Made by a program: the position numbers and the translations under genes
Notes under the pieces: generated by a model
Told to the model about the DNA's origin: nothing
The model's database searches: none
What the model saw: only the letters and a program-made list of their open reading frames with translations
Source: Oscarella lobularis
Lineage: Eukaryota; Porifera; Homoscleromorpha; Homosclerophorida; Oscarellidae
Length of the DNA: 64,000 nucleotides
Assembly: GCF_947507565.1 (NCBI RefSeq)
Contig: NC_089188.1
Span: forward strand, 248,001 to 312,000
Reading direction: 5' to 3'
Shown: positions 13,701 to 22,659 of the stretch, one piece after another
Numbering within the stretch: the stretch's first letter is position 1
Layout of the letters: every line of letters starts with the position of its first letter

Positions 13701-13847
13701 TGTGAATCTTCTTCATTTTCATAGGTTGACATGTCGGATATGTTTTCGCCGGGTGAAGCGACCTTGCCCAAGTTCCACGGCACTCTAGGCAAGGAGGCTC
13801 AGGCCAATCCTCTATACGCGGATCCGTATGCGCAAATGGATCAGTGA
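1..13847 (+). CDS. Giant MAM/LDLa repeat transmembrane protein gene (5' end outside window)
   Basis: Spliced gene whose 5' end lies before the window. Exons I can join in frame: 1-328, 384-404, 458-1003, 1093-1356, 1410-1760, 1813-1932, 2001-2147, 2208-2356, 2409-2616, 2674-2793, 2851-2901, 2952-3117, 3163-about 3312, 3361-3641, 3698-3923, 3970-4232, 4305-4392, 4449-5984, 6045-6155, 6208-7995, 8053-8184, 8240-8401, 8460-8728, 8779-8890, 8947-9462, 9517-13191, 13247-13318, 13372-13459, 13517-13667, 13725-13847. Almost all introns between domains are phase 1; introns inside MAM domains are phase 0. About 20 MAM domains (recurrent WYHMYG, GDQGNxW, FTGDIAxDDI) alternate with 11 LDLa domains (Cys pattern ending DCxDGSDE). 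A TM helix (exon 13372) and a short tail end the protein. MAM and LDLa proteins are adhesion or endocytic surface receptors; the specific ligand is unknown. The stop is TGA at 13845. Confidence 0.88.
1813..2793 (+). other. LDLa - split MAM - LDLa block
   Basis: Exon 1813-1932 is exactly one LDLa domain (CQSNEFQC ... [11 protein letters not shown]) and exon 2674-2793 is another (CTAAQFQC ... [11 protein letters not shown]). Between them one MAM domain is spread over three exons (2001-2147, 2208-2356, 2409-2616), the middle intron being phase 0. This is the classic one-module-per-exon layout with matching phase-1 borders. Confidence 0.8.
2952..4392 (+). other. Degenerate MAM pair with missing half-domains
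   Basis: Exon 2952-3117 is only the N-terminal half of a MAM domain and is followed directly by another MAM N-terminal half (3163 onward). Two tandem-duplicated MAM units follow: 3163-3641 plus 3698-about 3770, and about 3770-3923, 3970-4232, 4305-4392. The first has lost the usual SFTG loop and much of the HMYG region, and its exon after 3163 lacks a GT donor where its sister has one (3924). The second is a near-normal MAM. Start phases are 1 and mid-domain introns are phase 0, as elsewhere in the gene. The region looks like a decaying duplicate inside an otherwise intact gene. Confidence 0.65.
4449..5984 (+). other. Large exon: half MAM, LDLa, MAM, MAM
   Basis: This single 1.5 kb exon holds the C-terminal half of a MAM domain (from YNMHG), an LDLa domain (about 4800-4925, [13 protein letters not shown]), then two complete MAM domains, the second beginning [10 protein letters not shown] near 5502. 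A proline run at about 5464-5490 links the two full MAMs. It ends in phase 1 before the LDLa exon 6045-6155. The half MAM at its start has no matching N-terminal half upstream. Confidence 0.82.
6045..7995 (+). other. LDLa exon plus large MAM-LDLa-MAM-LDLa-MAM exon
   Basis: Exon 6045-6155 is one LDLa domain ([11 protein letters not shown]). Exon 6208-7995 encodes MAM, LDLa (about 6695-6800, [11 protein letters not shown]), MAM, LDLa (about 7330-7434, [11 protein letters not shown]), a Thr/Pro linker and MAM. The exon is open for 1.8 kb with phase 1 at both ends. The first MAM of this exon is divergent: it lacks the HMYG motif and has AYYVFA instead. Confidence 0.85.
8053..9462 (+). other. LDLa - split MAM - MAM block
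   Basis: Exon 8053-8184 is one LDLa domain with DCPNGEDE in place of DGSDE. One MAM is split over 8240-8401, 8460-8728 and 8779-8890, with a phase-0 intron inside it. A complete MAM occupies exon 8947-9462 ([15 protein letters not shown]). Every intron here is under 95 bases. Confidence 0.83.
9517..13191 (+). other. 3.7 kb exon: LDLa/MAM repeats, Cys-rich domain, two MAMs
   Basis: One uninterrupted exon encodes LDLa, MAM, LDLa, MAM, LDLa, MAM (ending near 11420), an unrecognised cysteine-rich block (about 11420-11990), a Thr/Pro linker, MAM (about 12055-12530), a Pro linker and a final MAM (about 12590-13130). The exon appears to end with a GC donor at 13192, which keeps phase 1 into exon 13247. 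The segment from about 12338 onward is the part copied at 16266. Confidence 0.85.
11420..11990 (+). other. Unrecognised cysteine-rich domain within the MAM/LDLa protein
   Basis: About 190 residues sit between two MAM domains and match neither MAM nor LDLa. I count roughly 20 cysteines, including CCGIGC and VVCCSN pairs, with many Gly and Ser and the motif [11 protein letters not shown] do not recognise the family. It is in frame with both neighbours inside one exon, so it is certainly part of the protein. Confidence 0.6.
13372..13847 (+). other. TM helix and cytoplasmic tail exons with two NPxY motifs
   Basis: Exon 13372-13459 encodes a transmembrane helix rich in Ile and Val followed by SKK, a stop-transfer signal. 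Exon 13517-13667 carries GNPVYNMYG and exon 13725-13847 carries ANPLYADPY before the TGA. NPxY motifs are known binding sites for PTB-domain adaptors and for clathrin-adaptor recruitment in LDLR-type receptors and integrins. The last intron (13668-13724) can also be read through to the in-frame ending VSLVLDK and a TAG, which would remove the second NPxY. Confidence 0.75.
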
Positions 13848-16265
13848 GGTTTGTTACGCACACACACAGCCGCTGCCTGTCTTTGTATTGTAGAACTAGT
13901 ATGTTAAGTTTGTGCCTTTCTTTGAAAAAATCGAATTCACTAACGAGCGCCTGCTCCAGTAAGAATATCGTCTTCTATCTTAATTAATTAACAGGTGAGT
14001 CGTCAAGTCCCTTTTTAGTATGAGAAATGTTGCTGGAACGGTGGTAAAACATGACAAGTCCTTACTTTTTCTTCGATGTCTCACAGATATTCGGTGTACG
14101 TTTTCGTCTATTTTATACGTTCTAAGCTCAAATCGATGCTTGCGCGTCAGTACAGGTTTTTTTGCAGTAGTTTAATGCTTTTCTGGCTTAGATAAGTGAG
14201 TCTTTCTTGGGTTCGAAGAAACGATTTCTACTACGACGTACCTCCCAAAAGAGTTCTGTCTCGCTATTACTAGTCCTACTTCTTCTTAGTCATCGGTCGT
14301 ATTCACATGCGTACCGTCAGAGCTAATTGAATAAAGTTATGCCTCTAAACGACGGTTTTTCCCCATTGGAGCCCCGATTTTCTAACAACTAGCTGGACGC
14401 AATACCTCTTATGCGGTAAACTTTCTACGTGATTTGCATCGACGACGAATCTTTTCTCGCGTTAGAAAATGCTAACAAAGTTCAGCACGTGACGACGACA
14501 AGCCGAGTCCCGTAGTAGAATTCCGGCTTTGTCTGAATCGACGCTGTCAGAAGACTCAGGTCGATCCACGCTCATCGCACCGACTTTTTCGCCTCTTTGC
14601 AGCTCAAGCAACGCAGATTCAAATACGCCAATGGGTAAGCGCACGTTTCTCGTTCATTTTTCGTCCGCCCGGCGCGTTGCGACAATGCCTGTGTCTTGTC
14701 TCAACGCGAAGAACGACGTAGAGCGCGCGCGTGGATGCCTCTGCGGGTAGAATACAGTATGAACCGAAGGAGTGGCCTAAAGCTGCCTAAGGCGGGGTAA
14801 AACTAATTGCACTAATTGCACGTGCACTCCAACAGCGATTGCCGTAAGAATTAGGGATTTACAGCTAAACTGAAGAACGATCGCCATTCGCTTCTTTTTT
14901 TACATCGTCTGCCTTCCTGCCAGCGCGAAAAAGGACCCAGAATCAGTTTGGAGTTGATTCAGGCTAGTTTCAGTGGAGTTTCATGCGTAAGCTTTCAGCC
15001 TATATTTACGGCAATCGATGTCGATTCGTGTATGATTTTCTCTCAGGCGTCACAACAGATTTAGAAAAGCGCGGACGGAGCGCGTTAGGGTGCGCGGCAG
15101 TTTTTTGGAGAGATTTGCACGAAAAAGCACCATTTATATGCAGTTTCGGACTTCGAAAAAGGATAAATAGGACGTTTGAACGCTTATCTTCAACCGGTCA
15201 GCGTGGCCGAGTGGGTAGCGCATGCGGCCTGATGCCCGGATGTCCACATTCATACGAGATCGCTGGTTCGAACCCCGAAGACAACAAAAAAAAGAGAAAG
15301 AATATACGGGTAACTAGGGGGTAAGACGGATGTACGGGGTCTCAGAAAGAATGGGGAAGAAGGAATTCTTTAATTATTCTTTATCTAATTAGTACTAATT
15401 AATCTAATTAATTGTTAAGACACTTCTTCGGTTCATTCTAAACTTCGTCCGTTTCTGCTCTCTAGCGACTTTTTCGCTACGAGCGGCGACGTGACACGAA
15501 TCGCGGATGTGACGACGCTCTCGCGTAATCCACTCGCCATTCGTCGATTCCTCATCTCGTGCACTCCCACTTCGTTTCATTTGTTCCCTTCTTCTTTTTG
15601 GCTAATCGTCGCGTGTTTCGTTTTTTTTCTAAACTGGCAACAGGCACGTACGTCGATTTTAATTGGGTGAATCGAAGTTTTACTGTGCTCATTCGAAATG
15701 CGGAGAGGAGTGTGAATTGACTCCAGAGGTCTCCTTCACCGTGTGCTGAGGTCTGAACGCTCGATCTAAAGATCTCTCGGCTTCTATCGTGTTTAGACAT
15801 TTCGTTTTGTATTAGAGCTAGAAACAAGTCAAATCGTGGAAGACATGAACTCAAACGAAACCAGATGAAGCAGCTGCGAATTTTTGACTCTAGGAAAACA
15901 GAAAGTGGCTGAAGCGACGATGAAGTCATGTGAGTCGTTATAGGAGAAGATGGATAATAATGAGCTAGATGTAGCTGCCGGTTTTTCTCACTTGAGCTCC
16001 CACTTCGAAATCGTTTGTTGATTGAAAACTCGGGTACGAGTTCTTCGTAACAGTGTACCCTTTATTTCGTTGGGCTCCACGAGGTGTTAGTAAAGTGTTT
16101 CCATCGTTTCCTTTTGCCGTCAGATATTAATTCTGGTCTCTTTTCAGGGAATTTGGCTAGAATCTCTTTTTGGAAGAAGTCTTGAGAAATAAGATGTCAC
16201 AGTATCGGCTTTGTTGATATATTTTATATAACTTTATCATTACTTATTTTCCGTAGTTGTAGTAT
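13848..16265. other. Noncoding downstream part of duplication unit 1
   Basis: No supported gene. It holds the 3' flank of the MAM/LDLa gene, the tRNA-like relic at 15197-15285, and about 0.9 kb (roughly 14640-15560) that has no counterpart in unit 2. Small open frames here lack domain or splice support. Confidence 0.6.
15197..15285 (+). ncRNA. tRNA-derived relic or SINE head (Leu/Ser-like)
   Basis: It has a perfect A-box (TGGCCGAGTGGG, 15204-15215) and a perfect B-box (GGTTCGAACCC, 15265-15275), 50 bases apart, in the style of a tRNA with a long variable arm. The 5' acceptor strand and the bases after the T-arm pair only over about three positions, and the T stem has mismatches. No convincing anticodon stem forms. 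It is followed by an A-rich run (ACAACAAAAAAAAG). I therefore favour a tRNA-derived element over a working tRNA. Confidence 0.5.
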
Positions 16266-18069
16266 ATGAGCGTCTATCTCGAAACGGGCGGCAAATCGAC
16301 GCAGATTTGGACGAGACAGCGCGCCCAGGGCAATCGATGGGTCCAAGGCACCGTTCCTCTTATCAGTTCCACGCCGTATACGCTTCGCTTTGAAGCGGTC
16401 GCTGGGACGAGTTTCACCGGCGATATCGCTCTCGACGACATCAAATTCGTCGGCTGTCCGCCCGGTCCGACGCCGCCGCCGCCTCCGACGTATCCGCCGG
16501 GCGTGGGCGTGGGCGATTGTAATTTCGAGAGTTGCGTTGGTGGTTTGTCGCCGTGCTGTTGGAAGAATATCGCGCAGGGCGATAATTTCGATTGGATACG
16601 AGGCAAGGGGCTCACTCCTTCGGTGACGACGGGACCGTCGAGCGATCACACGTATGGGAACTATTCCGGACATTATATGTATATTGAAGCGTCGGATCAG
16701 AGTCTGTTTTCGTGGTACTACGCGAAATTGGTGAGCCGAAAGATGAAGGGTGTTCCCAAGCCCGGACTTTGTTCGTTGACGATTTGGTATCATATGAGTG
16801 GAAGCAACGTCGGTCGATTGACGATTTTGAAGGAGCCGGACAGCGTCTTTTCGTTCAGCTATCCGACGCTGTGGACGGCGAGAGGAGATCAGGGCAGCAT
16901 GTGGAAGAACGTCACCGTCGATCTTTACACGACCGCTTATTCGAGTAACGATTTTCAACTGTCGGTTCGCGCCGATCAGGTTACGTCGCGATCGAGCGAT
17001 ATTGCCGTTGACGATTTCATGTTTTCCGACGGTTGCGACGCCTATTTTGTGGACACGAAGCCGTGCTATAATCTTGACGTTTGTCATCCGGTTACAAACG
17101 AAACGATGCCGCCAACCGACTGCCACGAACTCTTCTGCGTGAACGGGGGAACGTGTTACATCCAATTCGGCGAATCCTATTGCCATTGCGTTGGATTGTT
17201 CGGCGGACGACGATGCGAGAAGCCGATTACGGTGACGTCGGCTCCGACGACTCGCAAGACGACGACGAAGGCGCCTACGACAATGCGTCTATCGACTGCG
17301 GCGCCGACCGTGTCAGCCTGTCCGAACCAAGCGTGCGATCCGACGGCGAACGATTGCGTTTGCAGCGTTCTCAGCGAACCGCTTTATTGTCAAACGTGCG
17401 AGCAGACGGCTGTTACGTGCGACTACTGCGTGTGCCAGGTGATACAAGGTAAAAGAATGTGCTACTTCACGCAGGCTTACGTTAATCAACTCAAAACACC
17501 TGAGCCTGGGAAGCCTACGGAATTGGCAAGCAGCAGTCATCATGGTATTTCATGCAATCATAATCGGTTATCGTTATTCTTTTTTTTTAATGTAGCTGGT
17601 ATGTATGCTGCTATTGGAGTGAGCATAGCCGTTGTAGGCATCATTGTTGTTGCTGTTATTATCTATTCTATTTTGTCTAAGAAGTGAGTCGTCAATATTT
17701 GCGTGATTTTTTGTTGGTAAATCTGAGACGCTTTTATAGGTATCAGACCCAGAAGGACGTCGCCACTGGTGCGAGCCGGCCTCGAAGCGGAATGTTGTCC
17801 GAAGCCGCTTCGGGTGTCGGTAATCCTGTCTACAACATGTACGGCGCTGAGGACGGCGGAACGGACAGCATGGACAACATCGACGACGTGAGTCTCGTCT
17901 TAGACAAATAGAAATTAAACTGTGACGTCAACTTTATTTTTCTTAGGTTGACATGTCGGATATGTTTTCGCCGGGTGAAGCGACCTTGCCCAAGTTCCAC
18001 GGCACTCTAGGCAAGGAGGCTCAGGCCAATCCTCTATACGCGGATCCGTATGCGCAAATGGATCAGTGA
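16266..18069 (+). CDS. Second, 5'-truncated copy of the MAM/LDLa gene 3' end, with EGF-like module
   Basis: Exons 16266-17544, 17596-17683, 17740-17887 and 17947-18069 repeat the end of the giant gene: the end of one MAM, one complete MAM, TM helix and tail with GNPVYNMYG and ANPLYADPY. After the last MAM it has a module absent from the first copy: an EGF-like domain (CHELFCVNGGTC ... CHCVGLFGGRRC), a Thr-rich linker and a cysteine-rich stretch. I see no promoter or signal peptide. The ATG at 16266 is just the first codon after the breakpoint, preceded by an in-frame TAG. Coding sequence differs from copy 1 by only about 18 residues over 285 and has no frameshift. It may be an alternative 3' end for transcripts from the upstream gene, a separate gene using a start not visible here, or a young truncated duplicate. 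Confidence 0.6.
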
Positions 18070-20610
18070 GTTATGTTACGCACACGCAGCCGCTGCTTTT
18101 CATTGTATTTTAGAACTAGTATGTTAAGTTCTAGTGTGTTAAGTTTGTGCCTTTCTTTGTAATTCACTAACGAGCGCCTGGTCGAGTAATTATTGTAGGT
18201 AGTTGATCAAAAATAACCTCTGTGATCACAGATACCCTGTAATCACAGATATCATTTTATCAGTGATACCCTGTGATGACAGATTACCCTTGTGATCGCA
18301 GAGACCTTGCGATCATATATACCCTGTGATCACAGATACCCTGGAGTCACAGATAGCATTTGATCACAGGCACCCTGTGATCACAGCTACATACCCTGTG
18401 ATCACAGATATCCGCTGACGACAGATAGCCTGTGATCACAGATACCCTGTGATGATATATAACCCCTGTGATCACAGATAACTTCTTCGATCACAGATTC
18501 CCCTTTGATAACAGATACCCGTGATCACAGATACCCCTGTGATTACAGATATCTCTCTGATTACAGATCACAGATACCCTGTGATCACAGATATCATGTA
18601 GTCACAGATACCATGTGATCACAGATAACCCCTGTGATGACAGATACCCCCAAGATGATAAAAAGCGCCGGTGATCACAGATAACACCTGTGATCACAGA
18701 TACCCGTGTGATCATATAAAACCAAATCCCTTTTTAAAAAGAACTCCAGCTAACATTACTCAAGTAGTAGTAGATGGAGCTTCAACAGGAGCTTAAGGTA
18801 TTCAAATACAAAATGGGATCTTAGGTATTTAAATAGCTAAAATAAAAGCCGACAAACACTCATTTTTGGGTTTCGCCATTAAGTCGAAGTCCGTACTGTA
18901 CAATGTTTGATAATCTGTCGTCAAGTTTGGTTCATAGCCACGTGCATGCACACCCGCTGTCCGATGTGTGGCTTCGCAAAGAGGGATAGCTGATGTGCGA
19001 GAGCGAGTCTTACGAGCATTGTGCACGTGGCCATTAAAAACCAAACTAAATATTTAAAAGTAATTGCAATCTCAAGAAGCCTCTACGTAGAAAGATCCTA
19101 CAGTACGCGGGAAGATAGAGTGCGAGTATTTCTTGTAATATTGATCTCTTTTCTGACGTTTCTTTCTTTGAAAAATCTACGTGCCACGATGTTGGACACG
19201 TGGGTGCGGCGAAGCTTCAAACCGAAACGTCTCTTCTATTTTATGGATTCTGAGCTCGAATCGATGCTTGAGCGTTTCTTGAGGTCTCGCTGAAGAAGTA
19301 TATTGCTTTGGGGCTGAGCTAAGGGACGTCTTTCATGGGTGCGAAACAGCGCGAATGTCGATTTCTACTAGACGAGCCTCCCAAAACTGTTCTGTCTCGC
19401 TCTTACTAGTCATACCGCTTCCTACTCTTTGTTCGTAACCACCTGCGTACCGTCAGAGCAAATTGAATGAATTTATGCCTCCAAACGACGGTTTTTCCCC
19501 ATTGGAGCCCCGATTTTCTAATTACCTGCTGAAGGCAATATCTCTCATGCGGTAAACCTGTTACGCGAGTTGCATCGACAGAGAATCTTTCTTCGCGATC
19601 GAAAAAGCTAGTAAAGTTCATCACGTGACGACGACAAGCCGAGTCCCGTAGTCCGGGTTAGTTGAACGAAGCTTTGTCAATGTCTCCGGCCGTAATCTCG
19701 CACGCTCATCGCAATCCTTGATCGCAACGACTTCTTTGCCTCTTTGAAGCGCAAGCAGCTCGGATTTGAGCACGCGAATGGTCTTCCAACAAATGTGTAC
19801 GTTTAGCTGAAAGCTACGTCACGTTTTTCGCTTTTTTCCTCCACAGATTCGTCGATTCTGCGTGAAGGTCTTCTTGTTCTCATTCGAAATGCAGAGGAGG
19901 AGGATAAATCGAGTACAGAGGTCTCCTTCGCCGTCTGCATGCTGAGGTCTGTACGCTCTAAATCCATAGATCTCTCGACCTCTATCGCGCTTAGGAAACG
20001 ATCGTGGCGCGTTCGACCTGAATCAACTCGCCTGCATAGATTCTGACGTTTGGTTTTGTATTAGAGCTCCAAACGAGTCAAATCGTCGACGACATGAACT
20101 GAAACGAGACCAGATGAAGCAGCTGCGAGTTTTCGACAGTGGGAGAGCAGAAAGTGGCTAATGCGACAATGAAAACATGTAAGTCTTTATAGGAGAACTT
20201 CGAAAAAAAATTGCTCAATTCAAAATTAACTATATACGCTCCCTGAAGAGAGTTTTTGTATCTGTCACTTGTCCGTGCGGATAGATAAGCTAGATAGAAA
20301 ATAATGAGCTAGATATAGCTAACGGTTTTTCTCCCTTTAGCTTCCACTTCGAAATCGTTAGTTAATTGAATACTCAGTTACGAGTTCTTCCTAACAGTGT
20401 GCGCTTTATTTCGTTGGGCTCCACGAGATGTTGGTATATTAATTCTATCGTTTCCTTTTGCCGTCACATATTAATTCTGGTCTTCTTTCAAGGAAGTTGG
20501 CTAGAAACTCTTTCTGGAAGAAGTTCTAAGAAATATGATGTTCCAGTATCGGCGTTGTTGCTACATTTTATGAGTTTTTTCATTTGTTATTTACTGTAGT
20601 TGCAGTATAG
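18070..20610. other. Noncoding downstream part of duplication unit 2
   Basis: No supported gene. Contains the minisatellite (18218-18716), a unit-2-specific insert (about 18720-19050) with CCACGTGCATGC and GCACGTGGCC, and then sequence homologous to 14100-14640 and 15560-16260 but with many substitutions and indels. Confidence 0.6.
18218..18716 (+). repeat. Minisatellite of about 17-19 bp units around TGTGATCACAGATACC
   Basis: More than twenty imperfect copies of TGTGATCACAGATACCC lie head to tail. The core TGTGATCACA is a 10-base perfect palindrome. Spacing and the tail (ATACCC, ATATC, ATAACCCC) vary. The array is absent from the matching place in duplication unit 1, so it arose or expanded after the duplication, or was lost there. 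Confidence 0.9.
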
Positions 20611-21112
20611 GTAGTTGCAGAGTTGTCATAGAGTGTAGTAATGTCGACGTAGCATTGCGATGACAGGGTCCTGAGCACGACCCTGCATTAGATATGAAAC
20701 TGCTCAGAGGCCCCCTGGAAGAGGTGTCGTGTGCACGCGCGTCGCTAGCAGACATTTATTAAATAAAACCCGGAAGTAAACCGGAACTTCTGAAAAAAAA
20801 TTGCACATGGATCTTGCATGTTTCGCTGTCCGCCTGCACGGACCGCGAGAGTCCGTACAGGCTTCGGTTGGGTGGGGGTCATCCTCTCTACTCCCCCGTC
20901 GGAGTTAGAGCCTGTTTAGTCTCCCGGCTCGGACGCCTGGGAACGACAGCCCTCGGATGTGAGTTCTGCCGGTCTGATTCCAGGGGGACCGCTATTGTAA
21001 CCCACCGCGTCTTCCTAAGTGGGGTGGCAGTTTATCACTCATGCCACGGGAGTAGGGGATTGAATCCCCTGCGTTCAAGCCACGTTTACCCTCTCTGGCT
21101 CAAGAGTTGGGC
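20611..21112. other. Unassigned GC-rich segment with strong hairpin
   Basis: At 20833-20861 the sequence CCTGCACGGAC, a 7-base loop and GTCCGTACAGG form a stem with 10 of 11 pairs. Further along GGGGATTGAATCCCC (about 21055-21069) is another short inverted repeat. A 104-codon frame spans 20814-21128 but has no recognisable domain and its codons look unbiased. It could be a structured RNA or mobile-element remnant; I cannot tell which. Confidence 0.3.
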
Positions 21113-22655
21113 TGTGGGGTCAGTATAGTAGATCGTAAGTATAGTAGATCAATACGTGACTGTGTCGTAAGCACTATGTAGGCTTTCGTCACAGTGACGT
21201 CACTCTGCACAACACACGCTGTCTAATATATTGACATTCTCTTCAAAAATTACGTTCGCGTGTTACATTTACTCATTTTCGAAAGGTTTTTTACTGATCT
21301 AAAATACTGACGATCTATTATACTGACGTCCGTATATTAGATCGTCAGCAAATTAGATCAGCGTTATTGTACTCCACAAAGGTGCGGATAGGCTGCCTTG
21401 GCAGCAGACGTGCACGTAACAAGAAGGCTCACCCTATTCAATCGGATTCTTCTTGGATTCTTCGTCAGCGCCTACCCTTAGCTCCATGGACGAGGCGGTA
21501 AGCGAGAGCACGCAACAAATTGTTATTTGTCACATTGGTCAAGTGCACTTCCTAGCTGATGATAATATAATAGAAAACAATACGGCGACCGAGAAGCACC
21601 TACAAAAAGAAACAATTTATATATCTAATAACCAGTAACTCGGTCAAGCTGCTGCACCGTCAATTGGTGACGTCAAATTTTGGCAAACAGCTACTTAGTG
21701 AGAAACATCGTCTGATGGAAACCCTATTGCAACTATAGTCCTGTCCAATTGACGGTCCGCTAACATTCTTTACATTTTTTGAAGGCGTTTGTCCTTGCAG
21801 TGCTATTTGGATCGCTGGGAGGTAACATCAAAGTTGTTTCACAATTATTGCTGTGTTATAGACATTCCCACCCTACAAGATAAACAGTAAAGTCACTCCT
21901 GTGATGGTAGGGTTGAGCACATATTACTACACCCACCCATAAAGATTCAAAACAAGAAAAGTAGCTTATCAGACGATGTTTCTCCCCAAGTAGCTGTTTG
22001 CCAAAATTTGACGTCACCAAGTGACGGTGCAGCAGCTTGTCCGAGTTATCAGGTATATAAATTGTTTCTTCTTGTAGGTGCTTCTCGGTCGCCGTATTGT
22101 TTTCAATTATATTATCATCAGCTAGGTAGTGAACTTGACCAATGTGACCTATACCAATTTGTTGCGTGCTCTCGCTTACCGCCTCGTCCATGGAGCTTAA
22201 AGTCGGCGCTGACGAAGAATATTATATCTGACGAAGAATCCAACGGAATAGGGTGAGCCTTCTCGTTACGTTCACGTCTGCTGCCAAGCCAGCCTATCCG
22301 CATGCTCTAGAGTACAGAAAAAGCCAGAAAAAGGAAGAAACGCATGCTATTGCTGGTATTGTTGTTGTCGTTGTCGTATATGTACCTTTGTGGAGTACAA
22401 TAACGCTGATCTAATTTGCTGACGATCTAATATACTGACGTCAGTATAATAGATCGTCAGTATTTTAGATCAGTAAAGAACCTTTCGAAAATGAGTAAAT
22501 GTAATACGCGAACGTAATGACGCTGTCGATTTTTGAAGAGAATGTCAATATATTAGACCGCGTGTGTTGTGCAGGGTGACGTCACTGTGACGAATGCGTA
22601 CGTAGTGCTGACGTATTGATCTACTATACTGACGATCTACTATACTGACCCCACA
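21113..22655. mobile_element. Foldback-type element with roughly 0.6 kb inverted arms
   Basis: The left end begins TGTGGGGTCAGTATAG and the right end is its reverse complement (CTATACTGACCCCACA). The inverted arms run inward for about 640 bases each (21113 to about 21720 and about 21970 to 22655), with scattered differences. Both ends are flanked by GGGC (21109-21112 and 22656-22659), a likely 4-bp target duplication. Sub-terminal repeats of GATCT(A/G)CTATACTGACG-type motifs occur in both arms. Each arm holds one copy of the same short open frame reading toward the centre (MDEAVSESTQQI...), so the same coding fragment occurs twice, inverted. I see no transposase. Confidence 0.8.
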
Positions 22656-22659
22656 GGGC

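Larger units (their letters stand above)
12338..20610. repeat. Tandem segmental duplication of gene 3' end plus downstream DNA
   Basis: Unit 1 runs from about 12338 to 16264 and unit 2 from about 16265 to 20610. Matching landmarks in order: TGAGCGTCTATCTCGAAAC (12338 and 16266), the TM/tail exons, ACTAGTATGTTAAG (13896 and 18115), CCCATTGGAGCCCCGATTTT (near 14363 and 19498), the block around GAGGTCTCCTTC (15726 and 19918), and the end block GGAAGAAGT...GTAGTTG (16171-16260 and 20515-20600). Unit 1 starts inside a MAM domain, so the copy is 5'-truncated. Insertions differ between units: unit 1 has extra sequence around 14640-15560, unit 2 has the minisatellite and about 18720-19050. Confidence 0.85.

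Noticed and set aside
15197-15285. Functional tRNA gene
   Set aside because: Acceptor, T and anticodon stems do not pair well; kept only as a tRNA-derived relic.
18218-18716. Array of TGTGATCACA resembling bacterial CRP half-sites or a CRISPR array
   Set aside because: The units are contiguous with no unique spacers and this is animal DNA; it is a minisatellite.
20814-21128. 104-codon open frame in the GC-rich segment
   Set aside because: No domain or codon pattern; crosses the strong hairpin and the border of the foldback element.
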